64,000 nucleotides of DNA from Orbilia blumenaviensis. Lineage: Eukaryota > Ascomycota > Orbiliomycetes > Orbiliales > Orbiliaceae. The stretch covers positions 2,480,001-2,544,000 of the forward strand of contig JAVHNS010000004.1 in NCBI GenBank assembly GCA_036872755.1. Direction: 5' to 3'. Within the stretch, counting starts at the first letter, position 1, and each line of letters starts with the position of its first letter. The notes under the pieces were generated by a model. The model was not told the origin of the DNA. It ran no database searches and saw only the letters and a list, made by a program, of their open reading frames with translations. Of the stretch, positions 40,142-50,772 are shown in pieces. A program made the translations under genes and the position numbers.

Positions 40142-43100
40142 ATGTCGTTCTTAAAGGCCCTACGGGGCAAAGGAAGTCCGGGCAAGCCGAAAAAATCCAA
40201 GGGATCGGAGACCCAGCCTACCGAGCCTGCCGCAGCTCCTGTCTACCAGGACCCTTGGGAAAGGACACAAGTTACACCTGACGAAATCTGCGAATTGGTC
40301 AAAGCTTGTACAACTGAGATCAAATCGAGAGGTAGGGTTTCCTTGCATATTTCGCTTTATTATTCCGCCAGCAAAGCTAACTGGGAACGGATCAGGCCTA
40401 ACGGCTCCATTTTTCATCTTGCCCTTCCGACCAACAAATGAGCCGAGCTCAGCTCGTCCTTTCATTCGAAAATACTTTAGCACCGAAATGGATTTCAACG
40501 GGCCAATGCGTGGAGATAGGCTTGCCCGCGAACTCAGGCTCACAGATATAACGGTAAGGCATTCTTCAGCTTATCATGGTCCCTGTTTGCGATACTGACC
40601 GGTCAACAATAGGTCCTGTGTAGTATCATGAAGTGGTGCTGGGCAAGGCTCCCTGGTGGTGTAGTTTCGTGGGGTGTGTACGAGACTTTCCGAGACGGAG
40701 AAGCAGGTATACAAGCGATTCAATCCTCCAGTAAGAATTATGGTCTCTAACTTTCGCGAACAGATTCCGAAATGTCTCGAAATGCATTCCCCTCCTTCAT
40801 GCCAATGATTGTCGACTCGGATGCACGTTCTTCCATCATTTTCGACTTTTTCGACCTCTTGTCTGCTATTGCAGCAAACGGCAAGCACAATGGATTGACG
40901 GGCCTCAAGATATCTCGGATGGCAGGCTGGTGGGCATTTGAGCATTCCGATAACGGATTCGGCTTTGAGGGCGGTTACGAGTCGTATGCCAAGTAAGCTA
41001 TACATTGCTCACACAGGTTATAGGTTATTTGGAACCCAACTAATTGTATACATCCAGGGCTGCCTTGGCTACCTGCCATCTTTTCTTCTCATATCTACGT
41101 TCGCTGGCACCAACTGGAAGTGGCGGGGTATCAGTTCTCCCACTTTCCCTCCAACATCTGCTCTATGATGTAGACTACCCCCCAAATAAGACGTCGTTTA
41201 TTAACGAACCAACAAGCCACATCATCATGACGGTCGATACAGTTTCACCAACCCCCTTCAATCTTCTTCGTCGTGCCCGTAATTTCGATTTTACCGAGGA
41301 GAGTCGTCCTTTGCAAGAGTTCTCTGACTACGAAGATCCCGTCCAGGCTCTTACCGAGGAATCTAAGCGCATTCTGAAATGCATTTCCGCCGCCAACCAA
41401 TCGACAAAGCCAGGGGCCGGAGCAGGCCTTGGGGACCAGTCTTGGAGTAGGTTCCAAGACCTTGGGTTTTCAGCCCTTGAAGAATCCGAGTCGTCTGGAG
41501 ACGATGATAGCCTCTTTGGGTCTACCGGACAGACGTTCAGGAAACGTAAACAAAATGACGGCTTGGTTCAGAGACAAAAGCCAGTTGACCTCGCTCGACC
41601 AACCACACCATCGTGGGCCGATTTTATGGCCTCAGGATTTGCGGAGGCTACCTCAGAAACAAGAGCTCCAGCCCCGATTCTACTGTCCCCAGACAAACTT
41701 CTCCCTGCAATTGAAACCTCGAGGGCCCGCAGTGTTCAGTCAAACCGTCGACCAGATGAATCGCATCTCGAGCCTGGAGAGCTGGCAAGTATTACTACGA
41801 TTGCCATCGATGATGCCTTTTGGTTGGTTTGGATGACGAGTTTGGCCCCAGAAGAAACATCGGCCCGAAAGGCAGTCTTCGGCCGTTGTGCTATGTTTGA
41901 CACTGTTATTCGTGGCATCAAATGGGTTATCATCGAAGAGAAGGTCAAAGGGGCGTTGAAGAATACGAACAATGATGAAGTTTTCCTCGCCACAAAGAAG
42001 GATAAAAAGAGAACCATGAGGAACAGGCTTACTCGACGAAGATCTGTTGACAGGAAGGAGGTCGTTCCAGAGAAGCCTAATGGGTTTTCGACTACTTCCC
42101 TATCTCAGCGACCCCTCAACCTTACACCTGAGCAACAGCAGAGCATTAGGCAGACCGCTGCTACTTTGCGACAACGTGGTAACGATTTCCCAGCTGTCCG
42201 CCCCAGACCTAATCCACCAGATCGCCCTGCCGAGAAGGTTATGACAACTGCTAGCATTATGACACTTCAGCCAACAATCATGAGGGAAGCCTCACCGGCT
42301 ATGACGTGGGCAAAGAACTACGACAAAGAGGCCATTAGAGACGCCTATCTCGGTGGTGCTACGTCCCTTGCAGCGGTATCTCAGAAGAGCCTTCCTCCTG
42401 CGCCAGTCGAGAACGGTGACAGCCATGCTCAATCCCCAGCCAGATCTCCAGCATATCCACAGGCATCGCCGCCCGTATCCCCCCTTCCCCCAACTCTCTC
42501 CAAACCAAAACTCGCTCTCAAGACCGAATCCCCTCTACCGACCCCATTGTTGGCTTCAGTATCCCGTGAATCCCTAGACATTGTCTCAGATAAGCCCCAG
42601 CCGCCGGTTCCTCAAGCAGAGCCCGAGCGTCACGAGGAGCCTATCCCCTTGGCGCAGATTGTTTCCCGGACCAATGCATCTGAGAGAGCGATGAGCCCTG
42701 ACCTGTCTGACGGCGAGCCGAACAAGAAAGTCAGCAAATTACGGAAGCTTTTCGGAAGCACAAAGCCAGCGAACCGCCGGGCATCTGTACAAGTCACTCC
42801 TAAGAACCTTACCGTTCCTGAGAAGTCAGACCGACGGCCATCCCTGCGTGGGAAGCCCAATATTCCTCCAGTTTCTAATGGTGATAAAACTTCAACAGCC
42901 GAACCCACGGCATTTGAGTCATTCCAAACCGCTCGAGAGGCTCCTGCCAGTCCAAAGCCGATTGCTACTCGGGAGACAACACCGGCCGCTTCTATTGTCG
43001 AAGAAACCGCGGCGAAGACTGAATTCTCGCGCTTCGACCAAGGGCCACTTGATGTACCCGCCTTTGTTCCCCAAGATGACTCTCCGGAACCATCGCCTAT

Positions 43101-43543
43101 TCGTCAAAACCACCCACAGACTCGTTTTGCTGCTTCGCGTGAGCATATTCCGGACGTGCCAGCTTCTGACAACCGCTATGACGTGTCTCCCCCGAGTGAA
43201 AAGGCAGAAGAGCCTGTGCCAGTTCAGAAAGCAGCTTCGGAGCCAAAGGAACAGACAGATGTTACGCCGCAGACGTCCCCAGTTTTGGAACCTGTCCAAG
43301 ATAGGTGGGCTCAGATCAAAGCAAATGCGGCTGCCAGAGCCAAGGCCAACCAAGCTATGGGTTCACCACCAAAGCCTACACAGAGCCCGCCTGCGGTTGA
43401 CGGCGAAGAATGTAAGTTCCAACTTCTCTCCAATTTTAGAGGTATATTTATACTTATGCATCATATTTCTTTTAGCAATTGAGTCGCGAGTGGCAAGGAT
43501 CAAGGCGCGTGTCGCCCAGTTGACAGCTGGGGTGGAGCAATAG
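40142..43543 (+). CDS. MSB1/Mug8-family morphogenesis protein (RhoGAP-like domain)
   Basis: Six exons (40142-40331, 40396-40553, 40613-40706, 40764-40992, 41058-43411, 43476-43543) join in phase to give 1030 aa. The N-terminal ~400 residues correspond to the fungal Msb1/Mug8 domain (formerly DUF1708), distantly RhoGAP-like: PDEICELVKACTTEIKSRG, FILPFRPTNEPSSARPFIRKYF, the KWCWARLPGGVVSW segment and SRMAGWWAFEH. Then follow a Lys/Arg patch (TKKDKKRTMRNRLTRRRS) and a long Pro/Ser-rich disordered region to the end, with a short helical terminus ESRVARIKARVAQL. In yeast, Msb1 acts with Cdc42/Rho1 and the formin at sites of polarised growth. Enzymatic GAP activity is not implied. A frame beyond the stop stays open (see findings). 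Confidence 0.9.
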
Positions 43544-43681
43544 AGAAGCTCCCAGAAAATCCACCGACCTAAATGGGTGAAGATCCTGGGGAAACCGCTA
43601 AGGTTTCTCACAAGGAATCAACGTCGGCTTCGCAAGGATGAACGCCTTCTCGAAGCCAAGGTCTGCGGAAATTCGAACGAC

Positions 43682-44044
43682 ATGTTTCCTTCTAACGTTT
43701 GCAAGCGATTCGATAATAGGAAGATGATCCCCAGGGGATTGACCCCCGAGGGGTGGAGGCAGCAGAGGCGAGAGGCGTGTGGGGGTCAGCCAAATAGTAC
43801 CCCGGAACTACTCACGACGGTGGAGTATGTACCAAATGAGGATTATTACAACCCGCCTCAATACACGAGGCGGGAGTACCTCAATATGGTCATAACTCCC
43901 CGCCCACGAGTTCCGGTTACCTCCACAACGACCTACCAATTCTACGACCCGTACGAGGAGAATACCAACCATTTCGACTATCGGGATATGTATCCCGATA
44001 GATCGGAAGAAATCCTCCAACGTTGGTTTCCCAGATATGGCTAG
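43682..44044 (+). CDS. Doubtful 120-codon ORF downstream of the MSB1-like gene
   Basis: Not recognised. ATG at 43682 to stop at 44044. The frame is open much further upstream and is the same frame as the last MSB1-like exon, whose TAG is at 43541-43543. Composition is protein-like (aromatic and charged residues, e.g. LTPEGWRQQRREACG, YRDMYPDRSEEILQRWFPRYG), but no domain is seen. It may be 3' UTR, a separate small gene, or an alternative/readthrough C-terminal extension. Confidence 0.3.
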   Translation: MFPSNVCKRFDNRKMIPRGLTPEGWRQQRREACGGQPNSTPELLTTVEYVPNEDYYNPPQYTRREYLNMVITPRPRVPVTSTTTYQFYDPYEENTNHFDYRDMYPDRSEEILQRWFPRYG

Positions 44045-46640
44045 CCAAAGGGCGAGTAGGGTCGCCGGGGAAGGGGCGCCTCAACTTGGGCAGGCTTCTC
44101 CCCGAACCCTCTGGCCCCTGAATAAGCTCTTCCGTCGCTGTCCTCTCAAACTTCAATGCCACACCCCCGGGGGTCAGCTGGAGATCATCTTTCAAACTTC
44201 CGATTTTTCTCTTTTTTTTTTTCTATTCTTTTTTCACTTCTTTTTTCACTTGGAATTTTAACGTCTGGTGTTCAAACGGTACATTATATTTTGCTTTTCA
44301 CAAATACTCACATTATTTTGTCTTAATAAACATTTCACCTTTCATCACAACGTAGTGGTACCACGAAGCAGAATTGCATTTAGCGCCAACATCATCCCGT
44401 CCATTTGTTCTTCTTCTCCTCTCCTTCGATATCCATTACACATTTCTAAAGTTTCTGCCTGACCTCAGCTGCGTCTACCAGATACCTTGTCATGCTAGTC
44501 CGCACGAAACCCGTGATACCTCCCACCCCGCTCTCATTACCACTCTCATTCGCACAACAGTTTTTTTCTTTCTATACTTTCGCCCCATTAGCATACATTG
44601 AGTCCCCGTAAGAAAGTGTGCTTCTGCTCCTTCATACTTTCGTATCTGTCATGAACTGAAGCTATAGTTCGTGTTTTCTTTTCCTTTTTTTTATAGCATA
44701 TACCACAGCGAGAACCTTAGTTACAACGGCATACCGCGAATAATTCTAATTCTCTTTGTCTGCCAACTCCTTAACCTCACCTTTCCCGAGTATTTAGTTT
44801 TATCACGTAGAGGAATTTCAGCGCGTGAACGGACCTAGCCTGTATATCCTAAGTCTATGGAGCTGGGGATATAGGCCAAATTCTCTTCTTCTTCTTCTAA
44901 GTATCAAATATAAACGGTTATACTAGTGTCCAGCTTCGATATTGTGAGCGTCTGGCTCCTGTTTAGCATTCCGTTTAGATATTTACTCTACCCCGATAGC
45001 TTCCCTTGTGACAAAGCTTAATACGCTGGCCACAACAAATGCGTCAGTATTCCTAGTCAACGCTAACACTAAAACTAGTGCTCGTAAGTTTATAATTGCG
45101 TATAAGTATACCATCTAGCTTTCATACTGGAATTAACCTGAAATTAGCTGGTACTATCATACCCCGAATCCGAACCGTAGCACTACAGCACTATATCCAA
45201 ATCTCACAGTAATATGGTTTCCCCGCGATCGACCGTGAAATATATAACCAATATGCCAAACTCAACTTCTCCCATGGAGTGAGATGCGCGCTCCAGCTCG
45301 ATCGTGTAGCTAGGTAATCTAGGGGTCCTATATACCTAGTTAATATTTCGGATGAACTAGCTAGTCTCGTGAGACAGCCCTCTTCAGCCCACTTGAGTTT
45401 GCTCTCTTACTTGTAGCTCTAAATTTAAAATCATCCCCCGAGTTTGAATGATCGGATTCTAAAGGCTTGACGGTATCTACGAGTGAACACATGCATTAGA
45501 TCTATAGAAGGCACTTGGTGCGTACATGAAGAAAAACAAGTATGTAAAGTAGAAGGGAAAGGGAAACAAAGGCGGAGGAAGCCAATGCTAGCATGATGGA
45601 TTGTATCTACTATGATTACCAGGGCTTCTAGCCACACTCTGCGACTCGGAGCCAGATATGTCGAAAAAATCTCGACGGTGCGTTAAGGTAAAAGCATTTA
45701 TCTTTAGTATAGTACTTCGAATTCGCGAAGCTTCCCGAACCCTCTGGCAGCTAGATTACGAGATACTGACAGGACGACGATAACTATATACTTCAATCTA
45801 CTTTTGAGTCACCCATATTTATACTATAGTACTACTTGACGATACGACTGATATTTAGTTTTCCTAAGCCCAATATGGTAGTATTGTTGCCTATTGTATG
45901 CACATATGAACAATCCAATTGGGGGGCACCGCTCATACATATGAATTTAATTAGTCTCGTAGTAACCAAAAGCAAAACAAGAAAAACTACCTTCAAGCAT
46001 CTTCGATAGCCCCTATAACACCTAGACCCTATGTATACTTATTGACATCAATAGCTACGTTCAAGGTTTTCGTGATTGGGCGCGGACTTGATATATATTG
46101 ATAGGCACAGCAAATACAGATCGAAAGTATGTATTTATAAATACCTGGTAGTACAGTAGCTAGCACTATATAGCTGTATACCTAGGTAGTGCTGTAGTAC
46201 AAGCATGCTTAAGCACTCTGGGTATCCTCTTCATAATGCATGATCAAATCGATCCTGCTAACAACACTACCTTGCGAGTTGCTATTTGTTGCATTTTGGA
46301 GCTGTGTAACACTTAACGCGCACAAAGTTGTGTTGGGAAGACGCGTTCAGCCCACATCAAAATTTGGAGTTTGCTCAGGGACACCTCCAAGCAGCTCAAG
46401 CTTCACGACTCGACCACGACACACGACTTCACGCTACCTCGTATCCCTCCCCCCCATCTCCGTCCCTTCTCCAGATCTCAAAATAACGGCACAAACTCTA
46501 TCAGCCTCAGCTTTATCTAATTCTCACAGTAATGACCTTCGACCTACATCCCTTCGCCTTTGCTCTAAAGCTAACTATGTTGGTGTATGTTAGCTACCGA
46601 CCTTCTATAACCTCCCATCCACAATACAAATACCGTCAAG
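44045..46640. other. Intergenic region, AT-rich, no recognisable gene
   Basis: About 2.6 kb. T-rich from 44200 to 44260, then mixed AT-rich sequence with many short CTAG-, TATA- and CCTAGG-type words around 45800-46200, including the palindrome AAGCATGCTT at 46201-46210. The last 200-300 bp probably include the PCNA promoter and 5' UTR. Confidence 0.55.
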
Positions 46641-47712
46641 AGTAAGCTCCATTGGAATCCCATAGAGCTTGCATTCACAGTCGCTACATTTGCGGTATAA
46701 TTCTGGATATTCGTGTAAGCTAAATTTATTGTGGTAATAGTGTTAGAAGCACGTTTGGAGCAAGCTCAAATCCTCAAAAAGGTAGGGCCCTCATTGCCTA
46801 ATATTCATCGCGAGTTAGTTCTCATATATGAACCATGGATAGGTCGTTGAAGCCATCAAGGATCTGGTTCAGGATTGCAATTTTGATTGCAATGATGCCG
46901 GAATTCAACTCCAGGCCATGGACAATTCACACGTCGCCCTCGTCTCTATGAAGCTTGGCTCCGACGGTTTCTCGCCTTATCGATGTGATCGTAATATAGC
47001 GCTAGGGATCAACCTGAACAGTTTGATGAAAGTCCTCCGTGCAGCAGCCAACGAAGACCTTCTCACCCTCAAGGCAGAAGACCAACCAGACAGCCTAAAC
47101 CTGCTTTTCGAAAGCTCCGAGCAAGATAGGGTTAGTGAATATGACATCAAGCTGATGGACATCGATCAAGAGCACCTTGGCATTCCAGAAACAGAGTATG
47201 CTGCCACGATTACTCTACCATCCGCCGAGTTCCAGAGGATCTGTAGGGATCTGTCTGCATTGAGTGAGAGCGGTATGTTCAATAGGAATTCAATTGATCG
47301 TCTTTGGGGTGATAAATACTAAAACTGTGGCAATAAATAGTTTCCATTGAGGCTACAAAGGATAGCGTCAAGTTCGCGTGCTCCGGAGATATTGGCAATG
47401 GATCCGTTACCCTCCGCCCCCATACAAACCTCGAGGACGAGGGCAAGTCCACCAAGCTTGAGCTTACGGAGCCTGTGAACCTTACCTTCTCCCTCAAATA
47501 CCTTGTTAACTTCTGCAAGGCCTCGTCTCTCTCCTCTACCGTCACGCTTTGTCTCAGTAATGAGGTGCCATTGCTGGTCGAATACAAAATGGGAGCAGGA
47601 TATCTGAGGTTTTACCTGGCGCCAAAGGTATTGTTGCCCCCCAACAGATTAATATTTCAGAACATTAGCTTATGCGTTTTTGCACCTGTTCCAGATCGGA
47701 GACGAAGAGTAA
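46641..47712 (+). CDS. POL30: Proliferating cell nuclear antigen (PCNA), sliding clamp
   Basis: Exons 46641 (one base), 46741-46781, 46843-47272, 47341-47627 and 47695-47712 give 258 aa, the standard PCNA length. PCNA is the homotrimeric clamp for DNA polymerases delta and epsilon and for repair factors. Visible: [40 protein letters not shown], the centre loop and interdomain connector, and C-terminal YYLAP-K-type ending (FYLAPKIGDEE). No in-frame ATG precedes LEARLEQ. The acceptor TAG at 46738-46740 is followed by TG, and the best donor upstream (A then GTAAGC at 46642) supplies the A, so the start codon seems split A|TG by a 99-nt intron with a CTAAA-like branch site near 46720. Start inferred, rest firm. 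Confidence 0.95.
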
Positions 47713-49457
47713 AAGGAAACGGGGTTAAGGAACCATCGGCAAAGGAGTTACATTCGAAGACATTAATCGGGGCGGAATCCGCTCTAGTCACCCACAGCAA
47801 AGTCATTGGGTCCTTATCTTTCCATCACTATGTTCTACCCTTGCTCCGTTTCCTACTTTTGAAACTTTTTTTCCTGAACAGTTTTACGCATTAGCTCCAT
47901 ATAAGGTTTCATCTTGGCAATGGATACCACTTAAACTGTCCGCCTTTTCCTTTTCTTCTCACATACCCTAGAATACTCTCCCCTTGCCGACCATGTTTCC
48001 CTTCCTCTGTTATTCCGATGCGGTGGGAGAAGTATATTTTTCTCCTCCAGCAATGTAAGCGTGTAATGATAATTCTCTATAAAATCAGAACACTTCTATG
48101 AGAGTATGACCTCGATGCGGTGGCCTCGAATACGTTCAACGGTAGTCTAGGCTAGTCCCGCACAAAACCCCACCAAAATGGTGCCGGTGGCGCATCCGCG
48201 AATAGTTTACCCGCTAATAGTCATGTTCTTTATTTGTAAAGTAATTCAGGATTCGGCGAGTGTGCGCATTCCCCCACGCTACGAACCGCGAGAAGGTCAC
48301 AGCGTTAGAAATTTGCCGTCGCAGGTTCACCACAATTGCACGAACCTATCAGGCCACGGCCTGATCTGACCTACCAAGGGCGACAGAGCAACTGATCAAG
48401 ATCTTTGCGATTAGATAATGGATTGATTGATATGCCAACCTCTGCAGGTGCAGGATGTTTCCCAGGTTTGGCATCCAGTAAAAATTTTCTTGAAAAAGAC
48501 AAGGAAAAACGAAGGCAAGTCTGGGCAAAACTTAACAGCAAAGGCTATTGCGCGACTTTTTGCCTTTCGGCTCGCTCCTTCCTGTTCCTGATTTGTCCCG
48601 GCTGGCTGTGGAGAAGGGTGGACATCTGCGAACTTCTATAATAGTGGAGTAAAACCGGGCTGGGGCGGGCTGGCAGGTTTGCGCCCAGCGTTTTTAAGTT
48701 ATCTGATCCGCTTTCAAGCAAGGGCAAAGGAGCTCCTAATCTTATCAGATCGTATAGGAATCCAACACCCAACACTCTAGCATGCAGATTCTGACCCCCG
48801 CCTGCCCTGTTCGAGCTAGCCAATTGGCTGACTGGTGTCCCGTTTCTACTGATTTTATCCTGGGTTTTATGCACTTAGCATTTTCGCCAAGTCCTTACTT
48901 TGCTGTTTAGCTGATATAAATCTCCTCGGTTATTTGAAAGGCTGTCTGGGGTGAAGTCTGAAGGCCATCACGAGTCAAAAATCCGGGTTTCTGAACATGT
49001 CTTGCAATATGCAACAATGGGATATTCATTTCGGTATAGAGTCACTAAACGACTAAACAATGGGGGAACAATGCGGGGGGTTTAGTAGACAAAGAATTCT
49101 ATCAATATCACCGCTTCCGATATCGGTCGCGTAGGTTATCCCACGAGTGAACCCCAAGTAGTGGACCGGTATGCTGTAACAGCTTCACGATGCATCAACT
49201 GTCATGCAACTTGAGACGATCACCAAGCGTCCAGCAGGGTCATCCTGTCACCAACCACCCCAAATGCTGGAAGTCATGCAGGACATCGCTGAGGGTACTT
49301 ACGATTTGATCCAGGAGCTGCTTTTTTATAAAAGGCAGCGACGGCCACCTTCTGCTCCTGCTCTTTTTTATCATCATCATCACCTTCTTCTCCAAGCCTC
49401 TTCTACCTACCTATCTGCAGATCTTACAAGATTCACGCATAATCTACTACCATCAAG
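47713..49457. other. Intergenic between PCNA and the small secreted protein
   Basis: About 1.7 kb. PCNA 3' flank, then short frames at 48178-48874 without domains. Toward the end lies the promoter of the secreted protein, including an (ATC)n stretch near 49371 in its 5' UTR. Confidence 0.5.
49327..49335 (+). promoter_or_regulatory. TATA box of the small secreted protein gene
   Basis: TATAAAAGG, a perfect TATA consensus, 123 bp upstream of the ATG at 49458. Spacing leaves about 90 nt for the 5' UTR. Confidence 0.65.
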
Positions 49458-49922
49458 ATGCATTTCTCCATCGTCGCTGTTGCCACTGCTCTCATGAGCG
49501 CCGTCGCTGCTGCTCCACTCGACAACCCCAACTGGCCCGGTGTTCTCCTCAAGCGACAGGCCCCAGGCACTCCTCTCTACAACTGCCACGATAACTGCGG
49601 TAAATACTCCTTCCCCAAAGGTATCCCGATCTATTAAAACCTCCAGAGTCTAATTGTGATATTACCGTATTTAGGCCAAGCCGTCGCCGGATCCCGCAAG
49701 CCAGCTCCTGGCTTCTGCAGCAGCCCTGCTTTCCTCCACAACTACGCCAACTGCATTCAGTGCTCCGGCCCAGATAACAACAACATCTGGCACTACTACA
49801 GCGGCACTTTGGTCGCTGCCGTTACCACCAACTGCACTGCCTACGGCTTCCCAACCACTCCTGACAGCGGAGTTCAACCCCCAGTTGGCCCAGCGATCCC
49901 AGATGGCGGTGTCTGGCCCTGA
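49458..49922 (+). CDS. Small cysteine-rich secreted protein with Kex2-type site
   Basis: Exons 49458-49599 and 49675-49922 (75-nt intron) give 129 aa. The N-end MHFSIVAVATALMSAVAAAP is a clear signal peptide, probably cut after AAA. A dibasic KR at residues 32-33 would allow Kex2 cleavage, releasing a mature chain beginning QAPGTPLYNC. Six cysteines (43, 47, 62, 74, 77, 101) are arranged as CxxxC...C...CxxC...C. The pattern YNCHDNCG...FC...NCIQC...IWHYY resembles a family of small fungal secreted proteins of unknown function. No transmembrane helix. A perfect TATA box fits strong or conditional expression. Candidate effector or surface protein; function not inferred. Confidence 0.82.
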
Positions 49923-50772
49923 AGAATTATCTAATATCTCAATCCGGCAATAAACGGAAGGGATGGGTGGTAATAGGTGGTAAAGGACGGCAAATGGATT
50001 ATGGAGTATCAAAATGTAGATAGTAATCTTAATCTGCGACAACGGAATTAATGAACTCCGTTCCCTATATCGGGGATATGTATGTATATAGGGAATATAT
50101 ATAATCAAAATAATCTCGACTTCGATTGGTTCAAATATTTCTAGGGACAGGTCTGGGAATTTAGACAAACATGAGCTAGCAAACATATTAACGAACATAG
50201 TAGGTAGAGTCTGAAAGACGCTTCATTTATGGCCTGGTTCTGGGTGGTGGAGCTGGCCTTGCGAGTTAGATAGCCCAAATTAAGCTTAGAAGAAGAATCG
50301 CACAAGCAAACATGCACAACTAAGTAATTGAGGTTGCAATTTTCAGGTATATTTGATATCCGTGAAGGAATGCCAATATTATTGGGGGGAAATACTACTG
50401 GTACATGCAGTAATAATATAATATAATACAAGTGAATCATACAGGTGGCACTTGCTTATGCGGCCGGGTATAAAATAATATGAAAGAGAAATAGTAAGAC
50501 CCAAGATTCGATTCCTCCTCCAAGATCATGAATAAAAATAATTTCAAAAGATACCGAACGCCTTTCGCCAAATGATATAGATAAAATGATGTTTTGCTCC
50601 AAGTCGTTGATGGTTGATGTCATAATAGGATTTGCAGAAGACAGATTTAGTTCTATGCCGCTGAAATCATAACTTTTTTTGAGGTAGCTTTGTAATCAGG
50701 ATAGGCCAGCCCAGCAGTATGGAAATAAAATCACAGCAAAAGAAAGATTACCAAAGAAGATAGTCGTAGGAA
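49923..50772. other. Intergenic, convergent flanks
   Basis: 850 bp between the secreted-protein stop and the receptor stop on the other strand. AT-rich with short TATATA and AATAAT words. No gene supported. Confidence 0.5.

Noticed and set aside
42848..43543. 231-codon alternative frame inside the MSB1-like gene
   Set aside because: Arg/Leu-rich frame-shifted shadow of the Pro/Ser-rich exon; the other frame carries the conserved protein.
46140..46210. Hairpin-like inverted repeat in AT-rich DNA
   Set aside because: Arms pair only partly by eye; only the 10-bp palindrome AAGCATGCTT is exact.
46240..46593. 117-codon frame upstream of PCNA
   Set aside because: Ser/Thr-rich without domain and lying in the probable PCNA promoter.
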